From the NCBI RefSeq assembly GCF_023516715.1, contig NZ_JAMGSI010000001.1, forward strand, positions 1,116,001 through 1,180,000: 64,000 nt of DNA, in the 5' to 3' direction. How positions within the stretch are numbered: position 1 is the stretch's first letter; each line of letters starts with the position of its first letter. Origin of the DNA: Akkermansia massiliensis. GTDB lineage: Bacteria; Verrucomicrobiota; Verrucomicrobiia; Verrucomicrobiales; Akkermansiaceae. Made by a program: the position numbers and the translations under genes. Below the pieces are notes generated by a model, which saw nothing but the letters and a program-made list of their open reading frames with translations, was not told the DNA's origin and ran no database searches. Below are positions 34,684 to 44,507 of this stretch, in pieces.

Positions 34684-35436
34684 ATGCAGCCAACCCCGCT
34701 CTCTGCTCAATCTTCCCCATCCTGGTGGATCGGGCCAATTTTCAACGAACTTGTCATAGCCCTGTTTCCCGTGCTGACTTACTATGCAGCCGTATCGTCA
34801 CGGCTGCCCGCCCGCGTCGCCGTACATTTCAATGAATACGGCATGCCCACCCGTTTTGAGGACAAGAACGGCATGGACGCCCTTCTGGGATTCATTGGCC
34901 TGGGAATCCTCGGCTTCCTCATCGGGAAGATTCTCCGTCTGATCATCCTTTTGCCCATTCACTTCAGCAGGAATGAAAACAACCGGCGGATTGGCGCGAA
35001 GATGGCCACGTACGCGGAATTCTTCCTGGTCGTCCTGTTTTCCTATCTTTGCCTGACCATTCAAAAGACAAGCCTGGCAAATACGGTCAGCCTGGGAGAC
35101 ACGGCCAAAGTCATCTTCATAAGCCTGAACACATTTCTTCTGCTCCTGGCCAACGTTTGCCCCAAGATAACTCCCAACAAATGGTTCGGAATACGCACCC
35201 CTTACGCCTTCAGTAGTAATGAAGCATGGGTAAGTGTTCAGCGACTGGGCGGCAGGTTTCTATTCTGCGGAAGCCTGTTCAACATCCTTGTGACGCTTCT
35301 CCTTCCCGGCTCCTTTCCTGCAATCTTCATTTTTAACATGGTCTCCCTTCTGCTCCAGGCATTGGTCATACTTCTTTGGAAGCCCCACAGGAACAGGACT
35401 GAACTTTCATCTTCGTCTGACAGCGACGTTTGTTGA
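34684..35436 (+). CDS. SdpI-like membrane protein (DUF1648 + SdpI)
   Basis: 250 residues. The N-terminal DUF1648 part has LPARVAVHFNEYGMPTRFEDK. Six or so hydrophobic helices follow, with the SdpI signature NKWFGIRTPYAFSSNEAW. In Bacillus, SdpI gives immunity to the SdpC toxin and sequesters SdpR. The frame is also open from 34642, but the ATG at 34684, after the repressor stop, is preferred. No SdpC-like gene was seen in the window. Confidence 0.82.
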   Translation: MQPTPLSAQSSPSWWIGPIFNELVIALFPVLTYYAAVSSRLPARVAVHFNEYGMPTRFEDKNGMDALLGFIGLGILGFLIGKILRLIILLPIHFSRNENNRRIGAKMATYAEFFLVVLFSYLCLTIQKTSLANTVSLGDTAKVIFISLNTFLLLLANVCPKITPNKWFGIRTPYAFSSNEAWVSVQRLGGRFLFCGSLFNILVTLLLPGSFPAIFIFNMVSLLLQALVILLWKPHRNRTELSSSSDSDVC

Positions 35437-35889
35437 TGACCGGCCCTAATCATTAGTAGAAGAAAGAGGACGACTGGTTCGCAATGCCTCTGCACCCCCC
35501 TCTCTGCCCATGTGTACCTCAACGGCCAAACGAAAGACCTGGCATGATCGGGAAGCTGGAAGGAGGAAGATACTCCTCCCTTCTCTGCACCGCAGAAAAC
35601 CAAACAGCGGAACCATGAGGAATCATCACTCTATTTGAAGAAAAGGGGATCAAGATTTTCTGCGCGCCCCAATGGACTCCTTGAGCAGATGCGGAGTAAA
35701 ATAAAGTTCATGGAGAGGGATTCAGGCACGTGCAGAAAGAAACCCAGTCCAGAAATTTCACAGCCCATTATGCCTCACGATGCAACAGACCGGCTAACCC
35801 CGCGCTTTATCGCGGCAGCTCAAGAGTGATTTCCCCTGCCGCCGAGACCTTTCGCCAAACAGGCGGCCCGATCCCGATCCGGGAAACCG
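35437..35889. other. Intergenic region without a recognised gene
   Basis: 453 bp between the convergent SdpI-like and def genes. A small hairpin (GGAGGA 35562-35567 / TCCTCC 35574-35579) lacks a T-run. The 64-codon plus frame at 35635 has no protein-like pattern. Confidence 0.5.
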
Positions 35890-36438
35890 TCAATACCCAG
35901 TAGCCAGGCGCTTCAATTTATTGCGCAGGGTGATCTTCTGGGCGGAAGAAACGCGCTCCACAAACAGGATGCCGTTCAAATGGTCGCATTCATGCTGCAG
36001 GCATCGCGCCAGCAATCCGTTGCAGTCAATCGTCACTTCTCTTCCATCTATCAGGAGCACCGTAGCTTTGACAAAATCCGGCCTCACGACGGAAGCGCGT
36101 ATCTTGAGCACGCTCAAGCAGCCTTCATGGAAGGGATGCATGGGCCCGTAAGGCTCCAGGACGGGATTGGCAAACATCAGGGGCATAATGTCTGAAAGCT
36201 CCTTGTCCTCCCCGTTCACCTTTAGCCAGGTGACGGACTCTTCCTCCTCCGGAATATCAATCACCACCAGTTGAATGGGAATGCTCACCTGCGGAGCCGC
36301 CAGGCCGATGCCTTCTGCGGCGTACATGGTTTCCAGCATGTTTTCCGCCAGGGCTTTCAAGCCGTCGTCAAAATGTTCTACGGGGCGGCATTTTTCCTTC
36401 AATACCGGATTTCCATACTGCGCGATTTCCAATAACAT
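35890..36438 (-). CDS. def: Peptide deformylase
   Basis: Removes the N-formyl group from new proteins (182 residues). All three motifs are intact: GIGLAAPQ, EGCLS and HECDH (metal ligands). It is the last gene of the tonB-exbB-exbD-def series on the minus strand, 34 bp after exbD. Confidence 0.96.
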   Translation of the reverse strand: MLLEIAQYGNPVLKEKCRPVEHFDDGLKALAENMLETMYAAEGIGLAAPQVSIPIQLVVIDIPEEEESVTWLKVNGEDKELSDIMPLMFANPVLEPYGPMHPFHEGCLSVLKIRASVVRPDFVKATVLLIDGREVTIDCNGLLARCLQHECDHLNGILFVERVSSAQKITLRNKLKRLATGY

Positions 36439-36472
36439 CGGGAGGGAGGGGAGTATATATGTGTTAAGGCGC

Positions 36473-36901
36473 TTACTGTGCGCCGGATTTGTTGATTTCT
36501 ATTCTGGCAGGAACATCCCCCGCGTCAATACCCACAGACGTCAGCGCGTCCCAAATGCCGACAATGACGCCAAACTCCGCCTTTTTATCTACGTCAAGCT
36601 GCAATTTGACGTCCGGCTTCTCCCTTTTCAGGGCTTCCAGGGCGGCGGCCAGCTCATTCATCTCCACCAGGTTCCCGTTCAGGGAAATGGAGGATTTCCC
36701 CGTCACGGCCAGGACGGCCCGTTGCTCCGTGGAAGGAGCCCCTTCCATGAACTCCGCGCCCGGCACGTCTATTTTCAGCAGGGACTGCGGCTTTTTCCAC
36801 TGGGTGTGAACGATGAAAAAGATGAGCAGAATGGTCAATATGTCAATCATGGGGACGATGGGAACCCCCATGGTTCTTGCTTTCTTGCGGTAAAACTGCA
36901 T
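36473..36901 (-). CDS. exbD: ExbD/TolR-family biopolymer transport protein
   Basis: 142 residues: one N-terminal helix carrying the conserved Asp (PMIDILTILLIFFIVH), then a periplasmic domain. Forms the proton-driven motor with ExbB to energise TonB-dependent uptake across the outer membrane. It starts 7 bp after exbB. Confidence 0.88.
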   Translation of the reverse strand: MQFYRKKARTMGVPIVPMIDILTILLIFFIVHTQWKKPQSLLKIDVPGAEFMEGAPSTEQRAVLAVTGKSSISLNGNLVEMNELAAALEALKREKPDVKLQLDVDKKAEFGVIVGIWDALTSVGIDAGDVPARIEINKSGAQ

Positions 36902-36908
36902 GGCCTGT

Positions 36909-37535
36909 TCAGCGTTGGGAATGATGGCAGCGGAAGGAAATCAGCTCCGTCAGCAGGACTTCCATGGAAGCGGAAATGCGCTCCAGCTTGCGGGAATAAT
37001 AAACGTGGGCGATTACGGCGGGAGTGGCGATGGCTAGCCCGGCAATCGTGGTGTTCAGCGCCTGGGCAATCCCCTGCGCGATCATGCCGTGGCTCTCATC
37101 CATCCCGAAAACGCTGAAAATCTGCACCAGGCCGCTGGCAGTCCCCAGAATACCGAACATGGGGGCGATCATCACAATCATGTCCAGCAGGGGAAGCCCC
37201 GCCTGGAGCGTCACGAACTCCTCGCGGGCCTTCACCTGGATCATCTCCTTCAGGGCGGCTTCATCCTCCAGAGGAGAATTCAGGGCGTCCAGCACCAGGC
37301 GCCCCTCCACGGAATCCGAATCCGCGGCCATCCTTTCCAGTTCGCTGCGCTCCAAGGCCCCGCGGGTGTACTGCTCCACGGCCCGGGTCAGCCTGGCGGG
37401 ACAGATGGTGCTCCTCTTCATATTGAACATGCGGTAAATGATGGCCGCAATGAGAAGAACGGAACAGGCCGCCAGCGGATACATGAAAACGCCGCCTGCC
37501 TGGAAGAATGTGATGCAGTCCTTGATAAAGTTCAT
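36909..37535 (-). CDS. exbB: ExbB/TolQ/MotA-family proton channel protein
   Basis: 208 residues with three helices. The family core is LLDMIVMIAPMFGILGTASGLVQIF, then LNTTIAGLAIATPAVIAHVYY. The cytoplasmic part lies between helices 1 and 2. It sits between tonB and exbD, as in other TonB motor operons. Confidence 0.88.
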   Translation of the reverse strand: MNFIKDCITFFQAGGVFMYPLAACSVLLIAAIIYRMFNMKRSTICPARLTRAVEQYTRGALERSELERMAADSDSVEGRLVLDALNSPLEDEAALKEMIQVKAREEFVTLQAGLPLLDMIVMIAPMFGILGTASGLVQIFSVFGMDESHGMIAQGIAQALNTTIAGLAIATPAVIAHVYYSRKLERISASMEVLLTELISFRCHHSQR

Positions 37536-37578
37536 GGTGAAGTATCAGTGAATGATGTTGTTGTAGGATGGTAGGTTG

Positions 37579-38796
37579 TTAAAAATTGAAGTCGAAGTAC
37601 ATTTCCAGCGAATCCCCGACGAGCGCGTTCCTCACCTCCGGCGGCATCGCGGGCAGCCGGGCAAGTTTAATGGCGAGGAAGGTGAAGGACTTCTGGACCT
37701 CGCTGGCTCCCACGCGGGAAGTCTGCCTCATGGAGGAAACCTTGCCATTCTTGTTAATCAGGATGCGGATGCGCACGGTTCCGGTGACGATCAGGTCGCG
37801 GTTCAAGTCACACTGACGGTACCACTGCTCCCCGATGGCCCGGTAAACGATCGCCTGGTACGTCCCCATGGGGGTGGCTTCCACATCCAGTGTCGGGCGG
37901 CGGCCAAAGCTGAATTTGCCCGTCTGCTTGGTTTTCTGCTCATGCGTCTTGAAGCCGGGCTGGCTCTCCGCGTTAAACATGGGGTCGTATAAAGGCTGCT
38001 TCTGCGCCGGCCTCGTATTGGGAGGCAGGTTCAGGTTGGGAAGATTGAGGGGAGGATTGTCCGCCCCTTTCGCAATGCTCTTGGCCAGTTCCTGAAGGGC
38101 GTCAGGCTTCTCCGGTTCACCGGGCCGGGGCAATGTCACCGCATGCGGAAGCTGCATGGCCCTTTCCTGCGCGGGGCGGCGGTTCTGCCGGGCCAGTCCT
38201 TCCTCGCTTGCCTTGCCCGGAACGCCCTCCCTGTTGGGAGAATGGTCTACGGAATCCGGATGGCCCGCGGGAGGCATGGACGGCTCCAGGGGCTGGTAGG
38301 GAACGTTGGCGGCCGCTCCGGGAGCGGCATTCTTGTTGCCGTCCCGTTCATGGCTCAGGTCGCCATCCTGCCTATTCTGGTCAAAAAGGACAATCTCCCC
38401 ATTCTCGCGCTCCACGCCGTCCTGGGCAGGCATGTCCCTGCTGCTGTCCGGGTCCTTTCGGCCGCCTTCCGCACGCGTGTTCCTGTTGCTCTGGAATTTG
38501 GGGGCCTCCGGCCTAGTGGCGCTTTCCTGCTCCTCATTAGTCTTCACGATGGCAGGCAGATGCTCCTTCGGCGCCTGCCTCCGGCCCTCCGGGTGAGGCT
38601 CCACCTTCTTCACCATGCGCGCGCTCACCACCACCTGCCGCCGCGCCGCTTCCGCCGGGCGCGGAGAAGCCAGCCATTCCTCCGGAACCAAGTAGCTTCC
38701 CGCCAGCAGGAACAGGTGCGCCAGCACGGACAGCAAAAGGCACATGCTCCAGGAAACCCGGAACAGTCCGTTTCGCCGCCGTTGCTTGAAACTCAT
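37579..38796 (-). CDS. TonB-type energy transducer with long Pro/charged linker
   Basis: 405 residues starting at the ATG at 38796. It has an N-terminal anchor helix (LLLSVLAHLFLLAGSYL), then a long low-complexity periplasmic linker rich in Pro, Glu and Arg. The C-terminal domain resembles TonB/TolA: YRAIGEQWYRQCDLNRDL..., VRIRILINKNGKVSSM. The longer frame to 38901 is rejected since the helix follows this Met directly. It is the first gene of the motor operon. Confidence 0.8.
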   Translation of the reverse strand: MSFKQRRRNGLFRVSWSMCLLLSVLAHLFLLAGSYLVPEEWLASPRPAEAARRQVVVSARMVKKVEPHPEGRRQAPKEHLPAIVKTNEEQESATRPEAPKFQSNRNTRAEGGRKDPDSSRDMPAQDGVERENGEIVLFDQNRQDGDLSHERDGNKNAAPGAAANVPYQPLEPSMPPAGHPDSVDHSPNREGVPGKASEEGLARQNRRPAQERAMQLPHAVTLPRPGEPEKPDALQELAKSIAKGADNPPLNLPNLNLPPNTRPAQKQPLYDPMFNAESQPGFKTHEQKTKQTGKFSFGRRPTLDVEATPMGTYQAIVYRAIGEQWYRQCDLNRDLIVTGTVRIRILINKNGKVSSMRQTSRVGASEVQKSFTFLAIKLARLPAMPPEVRNALVGDSLEMYFDFNF

Positions 38797-38987
38797 GGAG
38801 GTGAAGTTTTCACGGTTCCATGACGAATGCAATGTAGAAAGGAGACATGATGAAGAACGATTCCGCAATTTAGTATTGCACAAAATCACGTGCAGGGCCA
38901 TAGTTGCTAGCGACCAGCCACACGCCTCCCAAACGGCAAGGCACCTTTCTTATACGTTATCACACACCTCGTTAACACCCACCCCAT

Positions 38988-39488
38988 ATGGCCAATCTCA
39001 ACAAAGTCTTCTTAATGGGCAACCTGACCGCCGATCCCGAGCTGCGCTACACCCCCAAAGGCACCGCCGTCACGGACATCCGCCTCGCCATCAACCGCTA
39101 CTATGCGGGCGACAACAGCGAACGCCAGGAGGAAACCACCTTTGTGGACGTCACCCTCTGGAACCGCCAGGCGGAAGTAGCCGGCAACTACCTCAGCAAG
39201 GGCCGCGGAGTCTTTGTGGAAGGACGCCTGCAACTGGACTCCTGGGAAGACAAGGCCTCCGGGCAGAAGCGCACCAAGCTGCGCGTGATCGGTGAAAACA
39301 TCCAGCTCTTCCCCCGCGGCGGTGAAGGCGACATGGGCGGCGCTCCGCGCCAGCAGCCCCAGGGAGCTCCCCGCTCCAACAACTACGGGCAGTCCCGTCC
39401 GGCCCAGAACTACAATCCGCCCCCCATGCCTCCCTCCAACCAGCCGTCCAGCGACTTTGGAGACATGGATGACGAAATCCCGTTCTAA
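38988..39488 (+). CDS. ssb: Single-stranded DNA-binding protein
   Basis: 166 residues: an OB-fold (MANLNKVFLMGNLTADPELRY..., TFVDVTLWNRQAEVAGNYL, VEGRLQLDSWED), a disordered Pro/Gln-rich linker and the acidic tail DMDDEIPF that recruits partner enzymes. It is divergent from tonB. A terminator follows at 39516. Confidence 0.96.
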   Translation: MANLNKVFLMGNLTADPELRYTPKGTAVTDIRLAINRYYAGDNSERQEETTFVDVTLWNRQAEVAGNYLSKGRGVFVEGRLQLDSWEDKASGQKRTKLRVIGENIQLFPRGGEGDMGGAPRQQPQGAPRSNNYGQSRPAQNYNPPPMPPSNQPSSDFGDMDDEIPF

Positions 39489-39515
39489 AGCCAGGACAAA
39501 CAACTTCTTTTCACA

Positions 39516-39548
39516 GGCCGCCTTTCCTCCGTGTCAGGCGGTCTTTTT
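39516..39548 (+). terminator. Rho-independent terminator of ssb
   Basis: 7-bp stem (GGCCGCC 39516-39522 / GGCGGTC 39537-39543, one G-U) followed by TTTTT. Confidence 0.75.
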
Positions 39549-39725
39549 CATGGCCGGGATTCCCGCGGAAGCAAAACACCGCCCAGGGGCACGCAGACGT
39601 TCCACAGCCGTCCCCTGAATCATGAAAGCCCCTTGGAGCAGCACGGAAAAAACCGTATGCCGGGAGAGCCTTCCCCATTCATTTCAGCTTGGCAAAATCA
39701 GTCCGTCCCGGCATACTTGCCGCGT

Positions 39726-40982
39726 ATGAAAATAGCCGTTATTGGAAAAGGTGGGCGTGAACACGCACTGGTCAAGGCGCTCAAGGAATCTCCCTCCGCA
39801 CCGGAAATGTACTGTTTCCCGGGGAGTGACGCCATCAACCGTCTGGCAGCCCCCATTCCCGCCAGGGATCTGCCTACACTGATCGACTGGATGGTTTCCA
39901 ATAAAGTGGACCTCTGCGTAGCCGGGGAGGAAAGCTATCTGGTGAAGGATGAAGGCCTGGCGAACGCCTGTGCCCGCGTGGGCATTCCCTGCTGGGGGCC
40001 GGTGAAGGAAAGCGCCCAGCTGGAAGCCAGCAAGGAATTTGCCAAGGAATTCCTGCTCCGCCACCACATCCCCACCGGGCAGGCCCGTGTGGCCGCCACC
40101 CTGGAGGAAGCCCGGCAATTCATCGGCGGCGTTTACCCCACCGTGCTCAAATTTGACGGCCTGGCCGCCGGCAAGGGCGTGGCCGTCTGCATGAGCAAGG
40201 AAGAAGCGGACGCTTTCCTGAAAGAAGTATTTACGGACAGGCGCTTCGGTGAAGGGCGCCTGCTGGTGGAAGAATTCCTGACCGGGCCGGAAGTCTCCAT
40301 CTTCGGAGCCCTGGTGGACGACCACTACCTCATCCTGTGCCCGGCGCGGGACTACAAACGCCTCAAAGAAGGCGACGCGGGCCCCAACACGGGCGGCATG
40401 GGCGCGGTGGCCTCCCGCCAGCTTGTGGAGCCGGACATGCTGGAACGCATTGAAAAGGAAATCGTGGCCCCGACGGTAGCCGGGCTGAAAAAGGACGGAC
40501 TGCCCTACCGCGGCTTCCTGTACTTCGGCCTGATGCTGACCCCGAACGGCCCCAAGGTGATTGAATACAACTGCCGCTTCGGGGATCCGGAATGCCAGGC
40601 CGTCATGCCCCTGCTCTCCGGGGATCTGGCCTCCTTCTGCCTGCACGGGGCCAAGGGAGAATTCACTCCGGAAGAAATCTCCTTCCAAAACGGCTGGAGC
40701 GTCTGCTGCGTGCTGGCCTCCAAGGGATATCCGGAAACCTCCCGCTCCGGCGACGCCATCCAGGGGCTGGACGACGTTGCGAATGCCTCCGTTTACCACG
40801 CCGGCACCAAATGGAATGCGGACAAAAACTGTTATGAAACCAACGGCGGCCGCGTGCTGGCCGTCGTGGCGCAGGGGGAATCCCTTTCCGAAGCGCGCCA
40901 GCGTGCCCACAACGAAACCAAAAAGGTCAAATTTGACGGCATGCAGCGCCGTCCGGACATCGGCTTTGCCAGCTTCGTCTGA
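39726..40982 (+). CDS. purD: Phosphoribosylamine--glycine ligase
   Basis: GAR synthetase of purine synthesis (418 residues). The N-terminal GKGGREHALVKAL, the ATP-grasp region (KFDGLAAGKGV, VEEFLTGPEVS) and GPNTGGMGAV, IEYNCRFGDPECQ are all present. The frame is open from 39531, but the ATG at 39726 precedes the conserved start and is chosen. The DUF1287 gene follows 30 bp later. Confidence 0.96.
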   Translation: MKIAVIGKGGREHALVKALKESPSAPEMYCFPGSDAINRLAAPIPARDLPTLIDWMVSNKVDLCVAGEESYLVKDEGLANACARVGIPCWGPVKESAQLEASKEFAKEFLLRHHIPTGQARVAATLEEARQFIGGVYPTVLKFDGLAAGKGVAVCMSKEEADAFLKEVFTDRRFGEGRLLVEEFLTGPEVSIFGALVDDHYLILCPARDYKRLKEGDAGPNTGGMGAVASRQLVEPDMLERIEKEIVAPTVAGLKKDGLPYRGFLYFGLMLTPNGPKVIEYNCRFGDPECQAVMPLLSGDLASFCLHGAKGEFTPEEISFQNGWSVCCVLASKGYPETSRSGDAIQGLDDVANASVYHAGTKWNADKNCYETNGGRVLAVVAQGESLSEARQRAHNETKKVKFDGMQRRPDIGFASFV

Positions 40983-41012
40983 TTTTTACCCTTTTCCCAG
41001 CCCAACTACCCC

Positions 41013-41591
41013 ATGAAACCCGCCGTCCTTCTCACCTTCCTCTTCCTTTCCTGTTCCGCGTGCCTGATGGCGGACAACGCCGCACTGGCCGCCAAGGCGC
41101 GCGAACAGATAGGAGTAACGGTCTCCTACAACGGAGGCTATCAAACCATCCCCTACCCCAACGGGGATGTCCCCAAGGAAACGGGAGTATGTACGGACGT
41201 GGTCATCCGAGCCATGAGGGCTTTCGGACTGGACCTCCAGAAAGCCGTGCATGAAGACATGAAGGCCCACTTCTCCAAATATCCGAAACTATGGGGCCTG
41301 AAAACCACGGACCGCAGCATTGACCACCGCAGGGTTCCCAATCTCCGCGCCTTCTTTGCCCGGAAAGGATGGTCCGTTCCCATTACGGAAACCGCGGCGG
41401 ACTACAAGCCCGGCGACCTGGTTACGTGGAACCTGTCCGACAGTGTTCCCCACATCGGCATCGTTTCCGACCGGAAGACGAAGGAAGGAACGCCGCTGAT
41501 TATTCACAACGTCGGCTGCGGTGCGCAGGAGGAAGACTTCCTCTTCTCCCATACCATCACGGGCCATTACCGCCCTGTGCTGAAGCGGTAA
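41013..41591 (+). CDS. Exported DUF1287 protein
   Basis: 192 residues with a signal peptide (KPAVLLTFLFLSCSACLMAD). The DUF1287 core is seen in YPNGDVPKETGVCTDVVIRAMRAFG, with the conserved Cys and Asp, and DLVTWNLSDSVPHIGIVSD with a His. This suggests a papain/NlpC-like fold acting in the periplasm; function is not established. Close to purD and probably on the same transcript. Confidence 0.85.
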   Translation: MKPAVLLTFLFLSCSACLMADNAALAAKAREQIGVTVSYNGGYQTIPYPNGDVPKETGVCTDVVIRAMRAFGLDLQKAVHEDMKAHFSKYPKLWGLKTTDRSIDHRRVPNLRAFFARKGWSVPITETAADYKPGDLVTWNLSDSVPHIGIVSDRKTKEGTPLIIHNVGCGAQEEDFLFSHTITGHYRPVLKR

Positions 41592-41900
41592 CCCTTCAAA
41601 TCGGCTTCTTTCCTGAAATACCCTGGTTTCAAGGGAAATTTTTATAAGGTCCAGAGGCCCTCATTCCCGGAACGCTTTCATTAGAAAACATAGTGGAAGG
41701 ACACGCTCCCACGGTTTGAAAAACAACGGTGCCCGCACCGCCCAATTTTCCCTCTCCCGCGCACCCTCTGCCTGTACCCTCCTTGAACCCAGGATTTCCC
41801 TGGGCCCACTCCCATGATGGTTGAAAACATCCCCGTTTCCGCCACATGAATGCCCATGAACCTTCTTGCAAAAAGAGGGGGCTTCCGTCATCATGCATTC
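41592..41900. other. Intergenic leader upstream of fhs
   Basis: 309 bp with a short hairpin (CCCAGG 41788-41793 / CCTGGG 41799-41804). I saw no match to a folate- or ZTP-type riboswitch. The fhs promoter must lie here. Longer fhs starts at 41850 or 41856 would use part of it. Confidence 0.45.
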
Positions 41901-43523
41901 ATGGTCACACCTGCATTCTCCGATTGTGTCAACAAGCTGGGCGTCGATGAAAACGACGTGATCCCCTTCGGCCGCAACAAGGCCAAGATTTCCCTGGACG
42001 TACTGGACAAGCCGGCCGCACCCGGCAAACTCATTCTGGTTTCCGCCATCACGCCCACCCCTTCCGGAGAAGGGAAAACCACCGTCTCCATCGGTCTGGC
42101 GCAGGGGTTGCAGGCCATCGGTAAAAAAGCCTGCCTGGCGCTTCGGCAGCCCTCCATGGGCCCGGTATTCGGCCGCAAGGGCGGTGCCACCGGCGGCGGT
42201 AAAAGCTCCCTGACGCCGCCTGATGAAATCAACATGCACTTCACGGGAGACTTCCATGCCATCACGTCCGCCCACAACCTGATCAGCGCCATCATTGACA
42301 ACGCCATGTTCTTCCACACGCTGAACATTGACGAACGCAAAGTCACGTGGAAGCGCGTCATGGACATGAATGACCGCTCCCTGCGCTCCATCATCGTGGG
42401 ACTCAACAAGCAGGGCTTCCCGCGTGAAACGGGTTTCGACATCACTCCGGCTTCGGAAATCATGGCGTGCCTTTGCCTCGCTACCTCCTACAAGGACATG
42501 GAAGACCGCATCAACCGCATCGTGATCGGTTTCACGACGGACGACAAGCCCGTATTCGCCAGGGAACTCGGCATCACCGGCTCCGTCATGGCCCTGCTGA
42601 AAGACGCCCTGATGCCCAACCTGGTCCAGACCGTGGAAGGGGTGCCCTGCTTCCTGCACGGAGGCCCGTTCGCCAACATCGCCCACGGCTGCAACTCCGT
42701 GCTGGCCACCAAAATGGCCCTCCACTTTGGGGACTATGCCGTCACGGAAGCCGGGTTCGCCTTTGACCTGGGCGCGGAAAAATTCCTGGACATCAAGTGC
42801 CGCCAATCCGGACTGGACCCTGCCGCCATCGTCATCGTAGCCACGGCGCGCGCCCTGAAAATGCACGGAGGCACCGCCCTGGCGGACCTGAAAAACACGG
42901 ACGTGGCCGCACTGAAAAAAGGTCTTGCCAACCTGGACGCCCATCTGGACGCCGCCGCCCACTACAAGCGCCCCGTGGTGGTAGCCGTCAACAAATTCTT
43001 TGACGACTCCCAGGAGGAACTGGACGCCATCGTGGCGCACTGTGCGGAACGCGGCATTCCCTGCGCCATTGCGGACATCTTCTCCCAGGGAGGGGAAGGC
43101 GGCAAAAACCTGGCCCAAATGGTGGTGCAAGCTGCGGACAAGCCCTCCGCTCCTTTCAAGCCCCTCTATGAATCCGCCCTTCCGGTGGAAGAAAAGCTCA
43201 ACATCATCGCCCGCAGTATTTACGGAGCGGATGGAGTGGAACTGACGCCCGCGGCCAGAAAGAAGCTGGCCCAGTTTGAAGCCAGCCGCCTCACGGACCT
43301 GCCCATCTGCATGGCAAAAACCCAGAACTCGCTTTCCGACAACGGTCGTCTCCGTGGCCGCCCCACCGGTTTCACCGTCACTGTGCGTGACTTTGAAATT
43401 GCCAACGGAGCCGGCTTCCTGGTGGCCCTCTGCGGTGAAATCATGCGCATGCCGGCCCTGCCCGTCTCACCGAACGCCATGCACATCTATCTGGACAACA
43501 AGGGCAACGTTCAGGGCCTCTAG
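41901..43523 (+). CDS. fhs: Formate--tetrahydrofolate ligase
   Basis: Makes 10-formyl-THF from formate, THF and ATP (540 residues). The ATP-binding loop is AITPTPSGEGKTTVSIGL; further family blocks are KGGATGGGKSSLTPPDEINMHFTGDFHAI and MAKTQNSLSDNGRLRGRPTGF. The start at 41901 is preferred over 41850 since it opens onto the family N-terminus. Its product feeds purine synthesis, and purD lies upstream. Confidence 0.95.
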   Translation: MVTPAFSDCVNKLGVDENDVIPFGRNKAKISLDVLDKPAAPGKLILVSAITPTPSGEGKTTVSIGLAQGLQAIGKKACLALRQPSMGPVFGRKGGATGGGKSSLTPPDEINMHFTGDFHAITSAHNLISAIIDNAMFFHTLNIDERKVTWKRVMDMNDRSLRSIIVGLNKQGFPRETGFDITPASEIMACLCLATSYKDMEDRINRIVIGFTTDDKPVFARELGITGSVMALLKDALMPNLVQTVEGVPCFLHGGPFANIAHGCNSVLATKMALHFGDYAVTEAGFAFDLGAEKFLDIKCRQSGLDPAAIVIVATARALKMHGGTALADLKNTDVAALKKGLANLDAHLDAAAHYKRPVVVAVNKFFDDSQEELDAIVAHCAERGIPCAIADIFSQGGEGGKNLAQMVVQAADKPSAPFKPLYESALPVEEKLNIIARSIYGADGVELTPAARKKLAQFEASRLTDLPICMAKTQNSLSDNGRLRGRPTGFTVTVRDFEIANGAGFLVALCGEIMRMPALPVSPNAMHIYLDNKGNVQGL

Positions 43524-43561
43524 GCAATCTCAATACAAGATACACACCTTCACCGCACACC

Positions 43562-44479
43562 ATGAAAATCGCCATTCTGGGAGCCGGAGCCCTCGGCTGC
43601 TACTACGGAGCCAGGCTTCAGGAATCCGGCCAGGACATCTCCTTCATCGTACGTTCGGAATACGGCTACCTGAAAGAACACGGCCTGCAAGTAAAAAGCC
43701 TGCATGGAGACATCTCCCTGCCCCGGCTCAAGGTGTACCGGGACGCGGCGGAAGTCGGCCCGGTGGACCTCGTCATAGTCGCTTGGAAAAGCACGGCAAA
43801 TGCCGGTTTTTCCAAGGCCCTCCCTCCGTTGATGGGACCGGATACGGTTGTAGTCACGCTCCAGAACGGCATGGGAAATGCGGAGGAAATCGCCCGCATC
43901 ATCCCGGCTGACCGCATCTATGTGGGTCTGTGCTTCATCTGCGCCATGCGCGCGGAACCGGGCCACGTCAACCATCTGGAAGGCGGCAACATTCAATTTG
44001 CACCCTTCGTCCCCTCACCGGAAGGCTCTGAAAAGGCCCGGGAACTCTCCGAATTGTTTGCCAACGCCGGCATCAAGACGCGCGCCTTTGACGTCGCGGA
44101 GCAAATCCAGTGGTACAAGCTCGTCTGGAACATCCCGTTCAACGGGCTGTGCCTGGCGCTGGGCGGCATCAGCATTGCGGAACTCTATCAAAACCCGGAA
44201 AACGTCGCCCGGGCGCGCCGCATCATGGAGGAAGTAGTCCGGGCGGCGAAGGCCCGCGGCTACACCCTGCCGGATGACCTGGTGGAATTCCACCTTTCCC
44301 GCACGGAAAGCATGGGCTCCTTCATTCCGTCCAGCGCCGTGGACTACAACGAAGGACGCCCTGTCGAATACACGGCCATCTGGGGAGACCCTCTCTCCAA
44401 GGCCCGGCAGGCCGGAACATCCGTGCCGGAATGGGAACTTCTGGATAAGGACATCCGCAAGCGCCTGAACATGGATTGA
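43562..44479 (+). CDS. panE: 2-Dehydropantoate 2-reductase (ketopantoate reductase)
   Basis: 305 residues: Rossmann start MKIAILGAGALGCYYGARL, the VAWKST segment, TLQNGMGN and the catalytic Lys in WYKLVWNIPFNG. Produces pantoate for coenzyme A. Begins 38 bp after fhs. Confidence 0.93.
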   Translation: MKIAILGAGALGCYYGARLQESGQDISFIVRSEYGYLKEHGLQVKSLHGDISLPRLKVYRDAAEVGPVDLVIVAWKSTANAGFSKALPPLMGPDTVVVTLQNGMGNAEEIARIIPADRIYVGLCFICAMRAEPGHVNHLEGGNIQFAPFVPSPEGSEKARELSELFANAGIKTRAFDVAEQIQWYKLVWNIPFNGLCLALGGISIAELYQNPENVARARRIMEEVVRAAKARGYTLPDDLVEFHLSRTESMGSFIPSSAVDYNEGRPVEYTAIWGDPLSKARQAGTSVPEWELLDKDIRKRLNMD

Positions 44480-44507
44480 CCATTCTGGTTCTGTCCTACT
44501 ACCAAAG

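Noticed and set aside
41592-41900. Folate/ZTP riboswitch before fhs
   Set aside because: Only a 6-bp hairpin is evident; conserved riboswitch core sequences were not found.
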